DNA of 64,000 nucleotides from TMED27 sp041397865 (GCA_041397865.1 JAWKVT010000001.1:1302001-1366000); one strand, 5' to 3'; shown: positions 43,780-53,003, numbered from the stretch's first letter. Numbers and translations: made by a program. Notes: generated from the letters alone by a model not told the origin.

Positions 43780-45260
43780 TTATGACGCAAAAGTCATCGT
43801 GGAGTTTTGTGACTGAACGGCAAACTGTTTTTCTGAAACCGTGTGCGTCTGTTCAGGCTTGGATTCAGACAGAGGGTTATCCTCTATATACATGGCGACA
43901 ATATTCAGCCCGCCATGATCCTTTAAATCGTTAAAGACTTGTTCAAACAGGATTGAATTTTCCCGTACCTCAATAAGCGCCTGTACTTCCGGCGGCATAT
44001 TGTCAGTGACGCTATCCGGGAGACCGTTGAACACGGCTGTCAGATTTATCGGCGGCTTGTTCTCTCCGGCCATCCAGTCCCATGCAGCCCCCATCATATT
44101 TTTGGTTTCCTGCATGGCTGTACTCAATGCTTCGGCGGCTTCGTGGGAAACGTTAACAGCACTGTTTTTCAGGGTTTGAAAATTATCATAGACTTTTTCA
44201 GTTATGTATCCGCTCCCTACACCAACGCCGACGGCTCCCATTATGCCACCAACAATACCGCCTGCGACCGTTCCGACAACAGGAACAACGGAACCTATTG
44301 CGGCCCCGACTGCGGCTCCTGCAACTGCGCCGCCCACAGAGCCGACATTGGAGACTGTTTCGATTGTGGCAGAGCGTTTGGCCGCATTCATATCGCCGCC
44401 CAGAACATCAAGGCTGGTTTCACCGTAGGGTACGGAAGATTCATACGCAACTTCGGCGGCCTGAGCTTTTGAGCCTCCGGCGGCTAGTGTAAAAGCCCCT
44501 GCAAGGCCGCCGAAAGCGACGCCTGCGACAATTCCTCCATGTTTACCAAGTTTGCTGAAAGTTTCAGCCAGTTTTCCAAGGGCGCTTCCTTTGGCATCAA
44601 GCTCACCTGTGTAGGTGAACTTTTCACGCAATTCCGGTTTTACCAGGTCATTGAGTTTCCCGTCATGAGCAGCGGCATTGTGGAGTTCAATGGCCTGGTT
44701 TTCTAAAGTATCAATACGTGTCTTTTCTGCCTCAGTTAATACTCTGTTTTCGGCTTTAGCCTGACGGTCTATTTCCTGAATTTCTTCCATGAGATCGTGT
44801 GTAGGCTTGTTCACGCGCATCATGTCGCGCTGCTGAACCTGAATTTCGGCGATATGTCCGTTCTCCAGAGCTACTTTTGTGTTTAAGTCCCTGTATCCGG
44901 TTGTTGATGACGGTTCGGCATATTTGTCCTTCAAGGAATCAACATCCAGCTCTTCTAAAATGGCTTGTTTGATCGCGACAATCTGCTCCGGCGTATCAAC
45001 AACGAACCGACCGCGCACCAAATCTTTTATTTGCCGAGGGTCTCCTTTATAATCACTATTGATTTTTTCTAAGGCGCGTTCAGGTTCTTTCAGAGGCCCA
45101 TCTCAAAAACAACGCCTTCAAACATTTCAGGATTTTGGGCTTTTAAGCGATCAAGAATAGATTGCCCTGTATTTTCCAATACAGGGGCAGAAGCTTGCGC
45201 CTGCTGATACAGTTCATCAAAAGGCAAATCCGGCTGTGGCCGTTTTATACCGTCTCCCAT
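43780..45260 (-). pseudogene. RelA/SpoT-domain protein with glycine-zipper tail, frameshifted
   Basis: The frame from ATG 45260 (MGDGIKRPQPDLPFDELY) runs to a TGA at 45092-45090. The next frame carries on from about 45105 (PLKEPERALEKINSDYKG) to 43780, so one frameshift near 45093-45105 splits a ~490-residue protein. The RelA/SpoT synthetase core shows IKDLVRGRFVVDT (catalytic Asp), TGYRDLN and HIAEIQVQ (catalytic Glu). Then come a helical linker and two glycine-zipper segments (GGIVAGVAFGGLAGAF; AGAAVGAAIGSVVPVVGTVA). A (p)ppGpp/(p)ppApp-type toxin or effector is possible. It lies downstream of three small paralogues. Confidence 0.68.
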
Positions 45261-45317
45261 TACACACCCTGTTTTTTTGTTATTTCAGCTTATTATTCTT
45301 TGTTTGCTGAAATCGTT

Positions 45318-45590
45318 TTACCCCATGCCACCTATTTCTGGCGGCTGGCGGAGATTAGTTTTTTTTTGACTCAAAAAATCAGTAACCATTTGGTCAAACT
45401 GTTCTTTTGTGATTTCATCAATGTCACCGCTTCTGTCTTCTCGGACTTTGCTAATCCAATACATATTCAGCTCAATTTCACCTGTTTCAGGATTAGGAGT
45501 CTCAGTCCCTTCCAAACGATTTTGATCATCGTAAAGCGCTCGAATTGGCCAAACACCGTTGGTAAAATATTTGTATTGCTGCTCACCCAT
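45318..45590 (-). CDS. Small paralogous protein 1 upstream of the RelA/SpoT-domain gene
   Basis: 90 residues, acidic, unrecognised family. It shares with its two neighbours an N-terminal PIR motif (VWPIRALYDD), a middle PNPETGEIEL and a C-terminal DEITKEQFDQM...KK. A good Shine-Dalgarno (GGAG, 7 bp) precedes the ATG. It ends 57 bp before the RelA/SpoT gene begins. As the closest gene it is the best candidate for an immunity or chaperone partner (inference). Confidence 0.6.
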   Translation of the reverse strand: MGEQQYKYFTNGVWPIRALYDDQNRLEGTETPNPETGEIELNMYWISKVREDRSGDIDEITKEQFDQMVTDFLSQKKTNLRQPPEIGGMG

Positions 45591-45731
45591 AATAAATCTC
45601 CGACCACTATTCTATATGTTAAATGTTTTGTTTTCGTTAACGAATGTAAATAATAACCTACATGCTACACTGTCACAAACTTCTCCACAAAAATATGCAT
45701 ATATCCTTTTTTCAATGAGTTGGAGGTTTTT

Positions 45732-45774
45732 AAGTGATGAAACGGCGATACGTTTTGCATGGCGCGGGAGGTTG
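45732..45774. repeat. 43-bp repeat copy 2
   Basis: Partner of 42263-42305, lying between small paralogues 1 and 2. The surrounding 45591-45887 has no convincing gene. Confidence 0.7.
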
Positions 45775-45887
45775 TCCTTGTCATCGGCATAGCCCTTGTC
45801 CCCGCTTTCCACCCGTTCGTCGCCCTGCATCAAGGCATCCTTTTTCGCCTTGTTTTTATTATTTTATGGCGTTTTTTATCATTTACC

Positions 45888-46160
45888 CTAAACCGTTCTG
45901 TGGTATCTCAGTTTTTTTTTACTTACAAGCCCTTGGCAAAGAGCGTCGAACTCGTCCTTTGATATCTCATCAGTACAGGGATCGTTTATTGTACTCATTC
46001 TAAAGAACCCCCGAACAAGTTTTTTATTCTCAACGTCTAGGGTGTCCTGTGAAACTTCATATCCATCTTTATTGAATACAATTCTTATGGGCGTGTCTCT
46101 ATGTCTAAGATATTCGTATTCAAATTCTTTTGGATCTCTGAAATCTATAATTTCAGCCAT
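45888..46160 (-). CDS. Small paralogous protein 2
   Basis: 90 residues. It has the family pattern DTPIRIVFNKDGYEV, a diverged middle (VENKKLVRG) and CTDEISKDEFDALC...SKKK. An AAGGGA Shine-Dalgarno stands 8 bp before the ATG. The N-terminus (DFRDPKEFEYEYLRH) matches paralogue 3 (SRSKEEFDFEYYKS). Confidence 0.6.
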   Translation of the reverse strand: MAEIIDFRDPKEFEYEYLRHRDTPIRIVFNKDGYEVSQDTLDVENKKLVRGFFRMSTINDPCTDEISKDEFDALCQGLVSKKKLRYHRTV

Positions 46161-46207
46161 TTCAATTTTCCCTTTATTTTTAGATGCTGACTAAACCCAA
46201 ACCTATC

Positions 46208-46489
46208 TCAGGTTTGGTCACAGTTTTTTTTTTGCATCTTTTGTCCGCACAGCGCATAAAATTCTTCTTCTGTAATTTCTTCTACATAGGGGTCTGTATC
46301 ATAGCGCGTTATTCCCGCGTCCTGAACCAGTTCTCCAGTATCTGGGTTAATTGTCTCAATAACAGCAGCGACTCGCTCCCCCTTGTAAAAAGCAGCCCTA
46401 ATCGGAGTATCAACCTCTCCTTCGCCTTCAATGCTTTTATAGTATTCAAAATCGAACTCTTCTTTGCTTCGGCTATCTTTAATTTCCAT
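46208..46489 (-). CDS. Small paralogous protein 3
   Basis: 93 residues. EEFDFEYYKS, VDTPIRAAFYKGERV, TINPDTGELVQ and VEEITEEEFYALC define the family best here. The start is set at ATG 46489 because AAGG stands 7 bp upstream; an ATG at 46495 is too close to it. It is the first gene of the minus-strand series of three paralogues followed by the RelA/SpoT-domain gene. Confidence 0.6.
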   Translation of the reverse strand: MEIKDSRSKEEFDFEYYKSIEGEGEVDTPIRAAFYKGERVAAVIETINPDTGELVQDAGITRYDTDPYVEEITEEEFYALCGQKMQKKNCDQT

Positions 46490-46649
46490 GGTCATGCCTT
46501 TTTTCTAAATATTATAGGATTGTGCCCCATATATCCTTAAGAATGCTTAAAAAAAACACCGATCTTTTCAAGATATTATAAAGAAACGTTTAGGGTTTAA
46601 GAGCCTTAAAGATAGGAATATCAACCTATTGAATGGTTGCGAAGTATCA

Positions 46650-47182
46650 ACTGAACAACCCTCGCCTATAAGGCGAGGGGTTAGTTAGGGGTCGATTGTA
46701 AATCGACTGTCCTCTACCGGCTCCCCTTCTTGTTCCTCGATATATTTCTGGATCATCTCATCTGTGATATTTCCGGAACTGATAGCGCAGTACCCACGCG
46801 CCCAGAAATGTCTGCCCCAGAACTGCTTGCGCAAATGCGCAAACTCAGAGAGTAAAATCCGCGAGCTTATGCCTTTGAGCCATTGCACGATCTGACTTAT
46901 ATTCTGCGTCGGACGATAGCCAATAAACATGTGCACATGATCGCTCGCGACCTTCCCGGTTATAATCTCAAGCTCGTGCTCCATGGCTATCTGGCGCAGA
47001 ACATCTCTGGTGCGCACCGCCACCTCGCCTGTCATCACCCTCTTCCGGTACTTTGGAACCCAGATCAGGTGCACTTTTAAATCCGTCTTCGTGTGGCTGC
47101 CTATCGTATAACGTCGCATAGCGACAGGTATAAACTTCTCTTCGCCTGAAGGCGAGGGATTTTAACCATCCCCGATGGGGAC
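46650..47182 (-). mobile_element. IS200/IS605-family element, copy 3 (intergenic)
   Basis: 533 bp, same ends and TTAAT-type target as the other copies. It lies between small paralogue 3 and a small plus-strand gene; the flanks do not join into an open frame. The sequence 46496-46649 upstream of the paralogues is AT-rich and probably holds their promoter. Confidence 0.95.
46685..47119 (-). CDS. tnpA: IS200-type transposase TnpA (copy 3)
   Basis: 144 residues, same sequence as copies 1 and 2, intact. Confidence 0.95.
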   Translation of the reverse strand: MRRYTIGSHTKTDLKVHLIWVPKYRKRVMTGEVAVRTRDVLRQIAMEHELEIITGKVASDHVHMFIGYRPTQNISQIVQWLKGISSRILLSEFAHLRKQFWGRHFWARGYCAISSGNITDEMIQKYIEEQEGEPVEDSRFTIDP

Positions 47183-47241
47183 ATTAAATGTATTTTCATA
47201 TTATTTTAATCAGGGGCCAATGGCACCAAAAGGAAAATACT

Positions 47242-47448
47242 ATGGATAAAAGAAGTGATTTGAAAAACTTAGACAAAATCAAAGAAAGCCTGATGAAAAA
47301 ATTTTGTTCCCAAGTTCGCGGAAAGGCCGCTAAAAATATTGATACCAGCGCTGAAATTTCAAATGCAGATTATCGCGACATCACACAGGCATATTTAAAT
47401 ATTGTGCAGGCGGAAAGTCTGCTGCTGGAGAATTTGGATTCAAAATAG
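47242..47448 (+). CDS. Small hypothetical protein
   Basis: 68 residues, lysine-rich and helical (SDLKNLDKIKESLMKKFCSQ), unrecognised. The start at ATG 47242 is set by AAAGGA 7 bp upstream. It overlaps the convergent gene at 47440 by 9 bp. Confidence 0.55.
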   Translation: MDKRSDLKNLDKIKESLMKKFCSQVRGKAAKNIDTSAEISNADYRDITQAYLNIVQAESLLLENLDSK

Positions 47449-47763
47449 TATCGGTTCTCCATTATTATTAAAATGGTTCAGCGATCCTATAACAGCATCA
47501 TGACGAAGCTCCTCTTTCTTATATATTCCCGGTTTTATGAAAGATTTTCGAGAAAGCATTCTTTCCATATGTATGGGGCATATGTAATCTTTGCGTCCAA
47601 ATGATCCGCGTGTCGTTCCTGAAAGCGTTACTGTTTGGTTCTTCTCATGATGCAATTCCTGCAAGGTTGTATAGCGGGGCACATTATTGGATAAATCACG
47701 CTCATAAAAATGATACTGCCTTTGCCCCCTAATGCCATAACCATCGAATTTTTGTATCTTCAT
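47440..47763 (-). CDS. Hypothetical protein
   Basis: 107 residues from ATG 47763, supported by AGGTGAC upstream. It has no recognised domain. Basic and aromatic residues dominate (GIRGQRQYHFYERDL, RKDYICPIHMERML). Sequence upstream of this start in the same frame is antisense to the recombinase remnant and not coding. Confidence 0.5.
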   Translation of the reverse strand: MKIQKFDGYGIRGQRQYHFYERDLSNNVPRYTTLQELHHEKNQTVTLSGTTRGSFGRKDYICPIHMERMLSRKSFIKPGIYKKEELRHDAVIGSLNHFNNNGEPILF

Positions 47764-47794
47764 GCTGTCACCTGTTTCGGGCTTGTATCTCTGA

Positions 47795-48524
47795 GATTCA
47801 GCAAAAGCTGGATGGCGGGGTTTATGCGCCTGCGCGTAAGGATATTCACAAAGACTTCCCCCTGCGCGGGGCGGTGCGCTGTTCGGAATGCTCAACGCCG
47901 CTTACAGCCGGATGGTCGAAGGGCAAAACGAAAAAATATCCGTATTATTTTTGCAGAACCAAAGGCTGTTCTGCGCGGGGCATGATTGCGCGGCAGAAGA
48001 TTGAAGGTGAGTTTGAAACGCTGCTGAAAGGCTTGCAGCCCGGCGCTCAAATATCCGCTCTGCTTCGCGCCATGTTCAAAGACTGCTGGGAGATGTTCCG
48101 GCAGGATGCGGCGGCATCCTTAAGCGCCGTAAAGACCGAAATCCGGGATGTTGAAAAGCAGATCACCAAGCTGGTGGACAAGCTTGTCGATGCAACGAAC
48201 CCGCGTGTGGTCTCCGCGTTTGAAAAACGCATTGATGAGCTGGAAACGCGCCAGCTTGTCCTGCGTGAAAAAGCCGCCCAAAATGGCCAGCCGCTCGCAC
48301 CTTTCGAAAAAATGTTTGAACTCTCGATGCGCTTTCTTGCTAACCCGTATAAAATATGGACCTCCGGACGATTTGACCTGCAAAGAATAGTGCTCAGGCT
48401 GGCCTTTTGCGGGCCACTATCCTATAGCTGCGAAGAGGGGTTTTTGAACACCAAAAAGGCGTTTCCTTTCAGCGCGGTAGAGGGTTTTTACATGCAGGAA
48501 AATAAAATGGTGCCGCTGGGGTGA
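47795..48524 (+). pseudogene. Large serine recombinase, C-terminal remnant
   Basis: The frame reads QKLDGGVYAPARKDIHKDF, then the recombinase zinc ribbon CSECSTPLTAGW...YYFCRTKGC, and a long coiled coil (SAVKTEIRDVEKQITKLVDKL, EKRIDELETRQLVLREKAA) to 48524. The N-terminal resolvase catalytic domain and the recombinase domain are missing. The last codons overlap the tRNA-Thr-like 3' fragment at 48508. It is a relic of an earlier integration event. Confidence 0.8.
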
Positions 48525-48558
48525 TTTGAACACCCGACCCACCGCTTACGAATTATTT
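48508..48558 (-). other. tRNA-Thr(CGU) 3'-half fragment, attachment-site copy (left)
   Basis: Read on the minus strand it runs from the anticodon loop (TTCGTAA) through the variable region and T-arm GGGTG-TTCAAAT-CACCC to the acceptor end CAGCGGCACCA. The 5' half of a tRNA is absent. TTACGAATTATTT (48546-48558 on plus) is shared exactly with the copy at 55306-55318. With that copy it brackets a 6.8-kb segment with an integrase at its right end. Confidence 0.72.
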
Positions 48559-48798
48559 CCATATCGTTTTTAAGGCGTATGAAGAAATAGGAAACTTCAT
48601 GATAATTCACTGATGCAAAATGGCAATCGGAAATGCGGTCTTTTAAGGCAATTGAGACAATAGGACGCTTTTTTAATCGCAGACCTACCTATGGCCTACT
48701 TATGCTGCACAGGAGATTTTTACCGGAGACCCTACGGCGCTCGTCCATGGGCGATGGTTGAGAGTTTTCCTACTTTTGAATGAATGAAGAAAGCCCTA
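48525..48798. other. Intergenic region between attachment site and NaeI-like gene
   Basis: 274 bp with no gene. It contains a short direct repeat CCTACCTATG / CCTACTTATG near 48690-48712 which could be an integrase or regulator site; that is a guess. Confidence 0.3.
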
Positions 48799-49659
48799 TC
48801 AAGTCAGCTTTTCGTGCAAAAGCTTCTTCTCTTCGGACGTTTGGGCATGGTACGCGATAAACTCGTCCCGCCCGCAGGCGGGCAACCCGAGGGCTTTTAT
48901 CAGCTTCTTGTCGTATGCGCCCGACAGAACGGCAATGCCTTTCTTCGCCAGTTTATCACGCGCCCCGCCGTTTTTCCTGAGCCGCTTCATATAATCCTTT
49001 TGCTGCGCGATACCCTCGATAGTGTTCCGCGAAACAGGCGTATTCTGCATTTCTGTGAAAAGCCGGACAAGCCGTTCCGTTCCCGCCTTTGGCTCGAATA
49101 TTCTTTGAACCTTATTTTTGGGCACATTCTCCCATATATTCGGCGGGTACGGGTGGTCGTACAAAAGCCAAAGGACATACTCCATTCCGGCTTTCGAGAT
49201 CGTTCCTTTCCCGTCCCTGTTGGGTTTGTTCAGATATTCGTACCGCGCAACGATCAAGCCGAGACTGCACAGGGCTTTTTTCTCATCGCTTTTAATCAGA
49301 AAGCACGGGCTGTTATGTGCCTCCGGCGGGATCATCCAGTTTGATCCCACGGTGTTTTTAATATCAACATCCCGCCCGTTGATCTCCAGATCGTACAAGC
49401 CTTTTGGAAACCCGATAAAGCTGCGGAACAAAATTTCGATCTTGGTGCCGATGTATGTTTTCTCGGTCTTCTCTGTTTCTTCGAGCGTCAAGCGGCCTGT
49501 GCGCGGCGTATCAATAACCTCGTCTATTGCCCTGCGTATCAGCTTCGGAAAACCATCCTCCAGGCCAGTTTGTCCGCCAACATTTTTCAATATGGCGGCC
49601 TGTAATTCTTTCAGAATTTTGACGTCTTCTTGTTTTGCGTTTTCAGAATCATGGCTCAT
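48799..49659 (-). CDS. NaeI-type type II restriction endonuclease
   Basis: 286 residues. The C-terminal part (NTIEGIAQQKDYMKRLRKNGGARDKL, GIAVLSGAYDKKLIKALGLP) matches the effector-binding domain of NaeI. The N-terminal half contains the nuclease core with IEILFRSFIGFPKGLYDLEINGRDVDIKNT (acidic pair and Lys of the D...DxK type). NaeI cuts GCCGGC and needs a second site. It sits 49 bp downstream of a 5mC methyltransferase gene in the same direction. Specificity here is inferred from the family only. Confidence 0.82.
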   Translation of the reverse strand: MSHDSENAKQEDVKILKELQAAILKNVGGQTGLEDGFPKLIRRAIDEVIDTPRTGRLTLEETEKTEKTYIGTKIEILFRSFIGFPKGLYDLEINGRDVDIKNTVGSNWMIPPEAHNSPCFLIKSDEKKALCSLGLIVARYEYLNKPNRDGKGTISKAGMEYVLWLLYDHPYPPNIWENVPKNKVQRIFEPKAGTERLVRLFTEMQNTPVSRNTIEGIAQQKDYMKRLRKNGGARDKLAKKGIAVLSGAYDKKLIKALGLPACGRDEFIAYHAQTSEEKKLLHEKLT

Positions 49660-49708
49660 GCCACAATTCTACACAAATCTTGGAATCTTTGGAGTCAGTA
49701 CTGGCTTT

Positions 49709-50719
49709 TTATCCGGTTAAAAGCGTCGAGCGTGTTGCCGTAAGGCATTGCATGATCTTCTCTGCAACGGCTCTTGCAACAGGGGGAGGAAAGGCATTTC
49801 CCACTTGCCGGTAGGCACTGGTCTTCTTGCCCGTTATTTCCCAATCGTCGGGGAAGCCTTGCAGTCTGGCGACCATGCGCACAGTGAGGCGTGGCATCCC
49901 CTCATGGTCGGGGTCAGGGGCTTCATTCGCGATTGTATGCCCGTTTACGCCCAGTTCCGCCCATTGGCGTTTGGCGCGGGTTGGACCTAAATCCGGGCCT
50001 CCGTGCTTCTTCGACCCGCCAACCACTGTAGGCGCGATTTTATTGGCTTGCTGCCGCCATATATCCGCATCCTTCCAGCCGCGCTCTGCCATCAGGTCGT
50101 GCAAAACATCGCCAACCGTGGGGGCTTGTGTTGCCAGAGGTTCCGGCCACTCGAAAAATTCGGAAATATTCTTTTTTACGCCAACAAGAATAGTGCGGGG
50201 GCGCAACTGCGGTACACCGAAATCGGCGGCTTGGAACAGTCGCCATTCCGCCTTGTACCCCAATTTATCAAGCTTCTTTAAAATGTACGCGCGGTAGTCC
50301 TCGAAGTTTGCGCCCATCAGGCCGCGCACATTTTCGATCATAACCGCGTTTGGGCGTATTTCGTCAATGAGGCGCAATCCCGTCGGAAACAAATCGCGCT
50401 CGTCGTCTTTGCCAAGCTGCTTTCCCGCTATCGAAAACGGAGGGCACGGCAGGCCTCCCGCCAGAAGATCAATGCCCTTGTACGCCTTGCCGGAAAACTC
50501 GCTCAGGTCTGCCTCAAAAACATTCCAGTGGGGGCGATTTGTTCTCAATGTCTCACAGCAAGGCGGCTCTATCTCCACCAGCGCCTCATGCTCAAAGCCC
50601 GCCTGTTCCAGTCCCAAGGCCTGCCCGCCCGCTCCGGCGCACATTTCGAGTGAGGTTAAAACTGGACTGTTGCTATCTCTGGGCATAACTCTGTGGAAAA
50701 GTACCTGTTTTGTTCTCAT
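49709..50719 (-). CDS. DNA (cytosine-5) methyltransferase of the NaeI-type system
   Basis: About 336 residues from ATG 50719; ATG 50686 is also possible. C5-MTase motifs are in order: I LEMCAGAGGQALGLEQAGF, IV GGLPCPPFSIAG (catalytic Cys), VI ENVRG, VIII PQLRPRT, X YRQVGNAFPPPVA. The region between VIII and X is the target recognition domain. It protects the sites cut by the adjacent endonuclease. Confidence 0.92.
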   Translation of the reverse strand: MRTKQVLFHRVMPRDSNSPVLTSLEMCAGAGGQALGLEQAGFEHEALVEIEPPCCETLRTNRPHWNVFEADLSEFSGKAYKGIDLLAGGLPCPPFSIAGKQLGKDDERDLFPTGLRLIDEIRPNAVMIENVRGLMGANFEDYRAYILKKLDKLGYKAEWRLFQAADFGVPQLRPRTILVGVKKNISEFFEWPEPLATQAPTVGDVLHDLMAERGWKDADIWRQQANKIAPTVVGGSKKHGGPDLGPTRAKRQWAELGVNGHTIANEAPDPDHEGMPRLTVRMVARLQGFPDDWEITGKKTSAYRQVGNAFPPPVARAVAEKIMQCLTATRSTLLTG

Positions 50720-50809
50720 TTTACGCGAGAAGACCAAAACGGGCAAGGCGCAATCTCCGAAATGGGGAAAATATACACTTGCAATATTCTGACAAAAACC
50801 AAAAAACTT

Positions 50810-50876
50810 CAAAAAAAAAAAAATGGTTTATCCGGGGTTTAGGTTTAACCCCTTAGGAGGGTTAAACCCTAAACGT
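50810..50876 (-). terminator. Terminator-type hairpin with poly-T tail
   Basis: On the minus strand GTTTAGGGTTTAACCC pairs with GGGTTAAACCTAAAC (plus coordinates 50837-50874, one-base bulge), followed after ~12 nt by 13 T. It lies downstream of the RepA-like gene and upstream of the methyltransferase gene, so it separates replication genes from the restriction-modification pair. Confidence 0.65.
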
Positions 50877-50906
50877 ACCCTCGCTGCTATAAACAAGAGA
50901 AAAAGT

Positions 50907-52064
50907 TTAGATAGGGCTGGACAATAAACTTTGCTGCTCTGGCTCCGGCAGCGCAAATTCGTCGGGCCATGCATCAGCCAATATCTTTTGGCCTTCCCGT
51001 GTCAGTCTCAAAGGCTTTCGCAGCAATAATCCTTTTTCTTCCGCTTCTCCTGCGATTTGTGAAATGCGCGCTTTTTTAACACCTATGATGTCAGCAAACT
51101 GCCCTTGTTTTAGACCGGGGTTTTCATGCACCGCTCTTAACAACAGAACATATTTCGGCACATTTACAATCGCTCCCATTCCCCAATCAAGCTTACCATC
51201 GGCGTTACACATCAATTCGGCGGTAAACTCGAACGGTACAGGTCGTTCGCCCCGTGTCTTATCAAAAGAAAAGACGAAGTGCGCCCCTTCCGTGCTCGGT
51301 CTTTTGTCTTCCTTTTTAGGTTCCGATAACTTAATCACGGTATCGAGCAGATCGGTACGGCGCGATGCGCCCCGCTGGTCGCCGCTTTTTCCTGCATGGT
51401 GGACAAACATTAAGCAATACCCTTCATGCCGCAGGTTCACCATCCACCGCATAAAATCATCAAGTTCCGTATTAGAGTTTTCGTCCACACCGCCGGAAAG
51501 GGACGATAGATTATCGAAAATAATCATTTCCGGGCGCCGACCCAAAAGTTCCAATGCGGCGAGAGCCTCCTTAATCCGTTGCCTATCTTCTTCCGCCTGA
51601 ATGTTAAGAGGCCTGTCTTCTTTGTGCAGCGATTCAGAAGGCAGAAAATCAAAGTAGTCCGTCTCAAATCCAGCAAACATGCGAAGGCGTTTTTGCAGAT
51701 CGGCCAGCGGCATTTCCCCATCAATCAATAAAACCCGCCGCGCTTTCGGCACGTTGTAATGCAAAAATTGCCAGCCGTTAGCGATGGATATTCCAAGCTG
51801 TAAGGCCATCCATGTTTTGCCTATGCCGGGTTTGGCATAGATCATGTTCAGGCTCTGCGTCAGGATAAACGGCTCTACGATGCATTCACGCGGAACAATC
51901 GCCATCGCATGAAGCTGTTTTGCAGAGATTATAAATTCGTGCAACTCTTTCGGCTTGTCAGAACTTTGCAAAATATCTGCAATAGAGATGCCTTTTGGAA
52001 CGGGGTCAGCTAAATCCCATTTTTCGGGCAAAGTTTTGGGCAGCGATACAATCCTGATATTCAT
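50907..52064 (-). CDS. RepA-like AAA/RecA-fold ATPase
   Basis: 385 residues. Walker A is in YAKPGIGKTWMALQLG, Walker B in MIIFDNLSSL, and the hexameric-helicase-type His in LMFVHHAGKSGDQRGASRR. The C-terminal ~90 residues are a winged-helix-like region. The layout matches RSF1010 RepA-type replicative helicases found in integrative elements. It overlaps the TOPRIM primase gene by 4 bp, so the two form a replication module. Confidence 0.82.
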   Translation of the reverse strand: MNIRIVSLPKTLPEKWDLADPVPKGISIADILQSSDKPKELHEFIISAKQLHAMAIVPRECIVEPFILTQSLNMIYAKPGIGKTWMALQLGISIANGWQFLHYNVPKARRVLLIDGEMPLADLQKRLRMFAGFETDYFDFLPSESLHKEDRPLNIQAEEDRQRIKEALAALELLGRRPEMIIFDNLSSLSGGVDENSNTELDDFMRWMVNLRHEGYCLMFVHHAGKSGDQRGASRRTDLLDTVIKLSEPKKEDKRPSTEGAHFVFSFDKTRGERPVPFEFTAELMCNADGKLDWGMGAIVNVPKYVLLLRAVHENPGLKQGQFADIIGVKKARISQIAGEAEEKGLLLRKPLRLTREGQKILADAWPDEFALPEPEQQSLLSSPI

Positions 52065-52780
52065 TTTATCTCCTTCAATATTTTTGCAATTTCTCGCGCA
52101 GCGTTCTTTCCGGCATCGTCATTGTCCGGCCATATCACGACTTCACGCCCTTTCAGGGGTGTCCAGTCAGCTTGCTTCTGTCGGTTTGCTCCACCCGGCC
52201 ATGTGACGACGACATAATCTTTAAATACCCCCATATCGCGCGCAGCATCGGCGGCTTTTTCTCCCTCCACTACCAGTACCGGTTTTTTATGATGCTGCGC
52301 CAACAAATCCAGCCCGTATAACGGCGCGGGGGACGGAAAGGATTTTTTCCGCCATACGATTTTAAACTCTTCGTTTTTCCACGGCGTTACAGGCCTAAAA
52401 GATTTTGGCTTCCCATCCTCATCAATGCGGCAAACGAAGCCAAGCAAATACCCTTCGGCATCCAGATAGCGCCATACAGCCGAAGGTCTATAATGCAGCA
52501 AACCCTCAAAATCCGGCTCGTTCTTTCCATCGTCAGGAATAGGGGAATATTGATATTCCTGCTTCCTTTCGTTTAGAAAAACACCTTTGGCAGCAAGTGC
52601 GTCTGCAATTTGCTCCTGCGAACATCCGGCAAAACAGTTCATGATAATGCGCCCGTCTTTTTCCGAGACAGAGAAAGACGGATTTTTATCATCATGCGCG
52701 GGGCAACTGGCGGTATAGTTTTTGCCCTGCCTTTTAACGTTATCCAGAACAGCCAGAACATCTTCGATTTTATTTCCCAT
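52061..52780 (-). CDS. CHC2-type zinc finger and TOPRIM primase-like protein
   Basis: 239 residues. The N-terminal zinc finger (SCPAHDDKNPSFSV...IIMNCFAGCS) is of DnaG type; the TOPRIM domain has VLVVEGEKAAD and VVIWPDNDDAG. It lacks the full DnaG catalytic core, as in many plasmid and phage primase-helicase fusions that have been split. It works next to the RepA-like ATPase in the element's replication. Confidence 0.82.
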   Translation of the reverse strand: MGNKIEDVLAVLDNVKRQGKNYTASCPAHDDKNPSFSVSEKDGRIIMNCFAGCSQEQIADALAAKGVFLNERKQEYQYSPIPDDGKNEPDFEGLLHYRPSAVWRYLDAEGYLLGFVCRIDEDGKPKSFRPVTPWKNEEFKIVWRKKSFPSPAPLYGLDLLAQHHKKPVLVVEGEKAADAARDMGVFKDYVVVTWPGGANRQKQADWTPLKGREVVIWPDNDDAGKNAAREIAKILKEIK

Positions 52781-53003
52781 CGCAAAACTCTCTCATAGGA
52801 CAAGATGAGCAATCACGCTGGCACTCGGATGTTGAACTCCTGAGCCTTTCGTTTATCCATTCTTCCAAGTCTTCTTTGCGATAACGAACGGCGTGTTTGA
52901 TTTTAATGTATTTTGGGCCGCCACCTTCCCAGCGTTTCCGCTCCATCCAGCTAATAGACATGCCTAGCATGTCTGCGGCTTGCACTTGATTGAGTAATTT
53001 CAT
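52770..53003 (-). CDS. AlpA/excisionase-like HTH protein
   Basis: 77 residues with a MerR-like winged HTH (QVQAADMLGMSISWMERKRWEGGGPKYIKIKHAVRYRKEDLEEWI). Such proteins regulate integrase or act as excisionase in P4-type elements. The C-terminal four Cys (SECQRDCSSCPMREFC) are unusual for AlpA and might bind metal. It overlaps the primase gene by 11 bp. Confidence 0.78.
   Translation of the reverse strand: MKLLNQVQAADMLGMSISWMERKRWEGGGPKYIKIKHAVRYRKEDLEEWINERLRSSTSECQRDCSSCPMREFCDGK

Noticed and set aside
45734..46003. Plus-strand frame starting MMKRRYVLHGAGG
   Set aside because: Its start is the 43-bp repeat and the rest is antisense to small paralogue 2.
47188..47241. Upstream start for the small gene at 47242
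   Set aside because: The extra residues begin at the IS200 border; the Shine-Dalgarno AAAGGA supports the internal ATG.
48508..48590. Possible intact tRNA-Thr gene
   Set aside because: No acceptor 5' strand complementary to CAGCGGC and no D-arm; only the 3' half is present.
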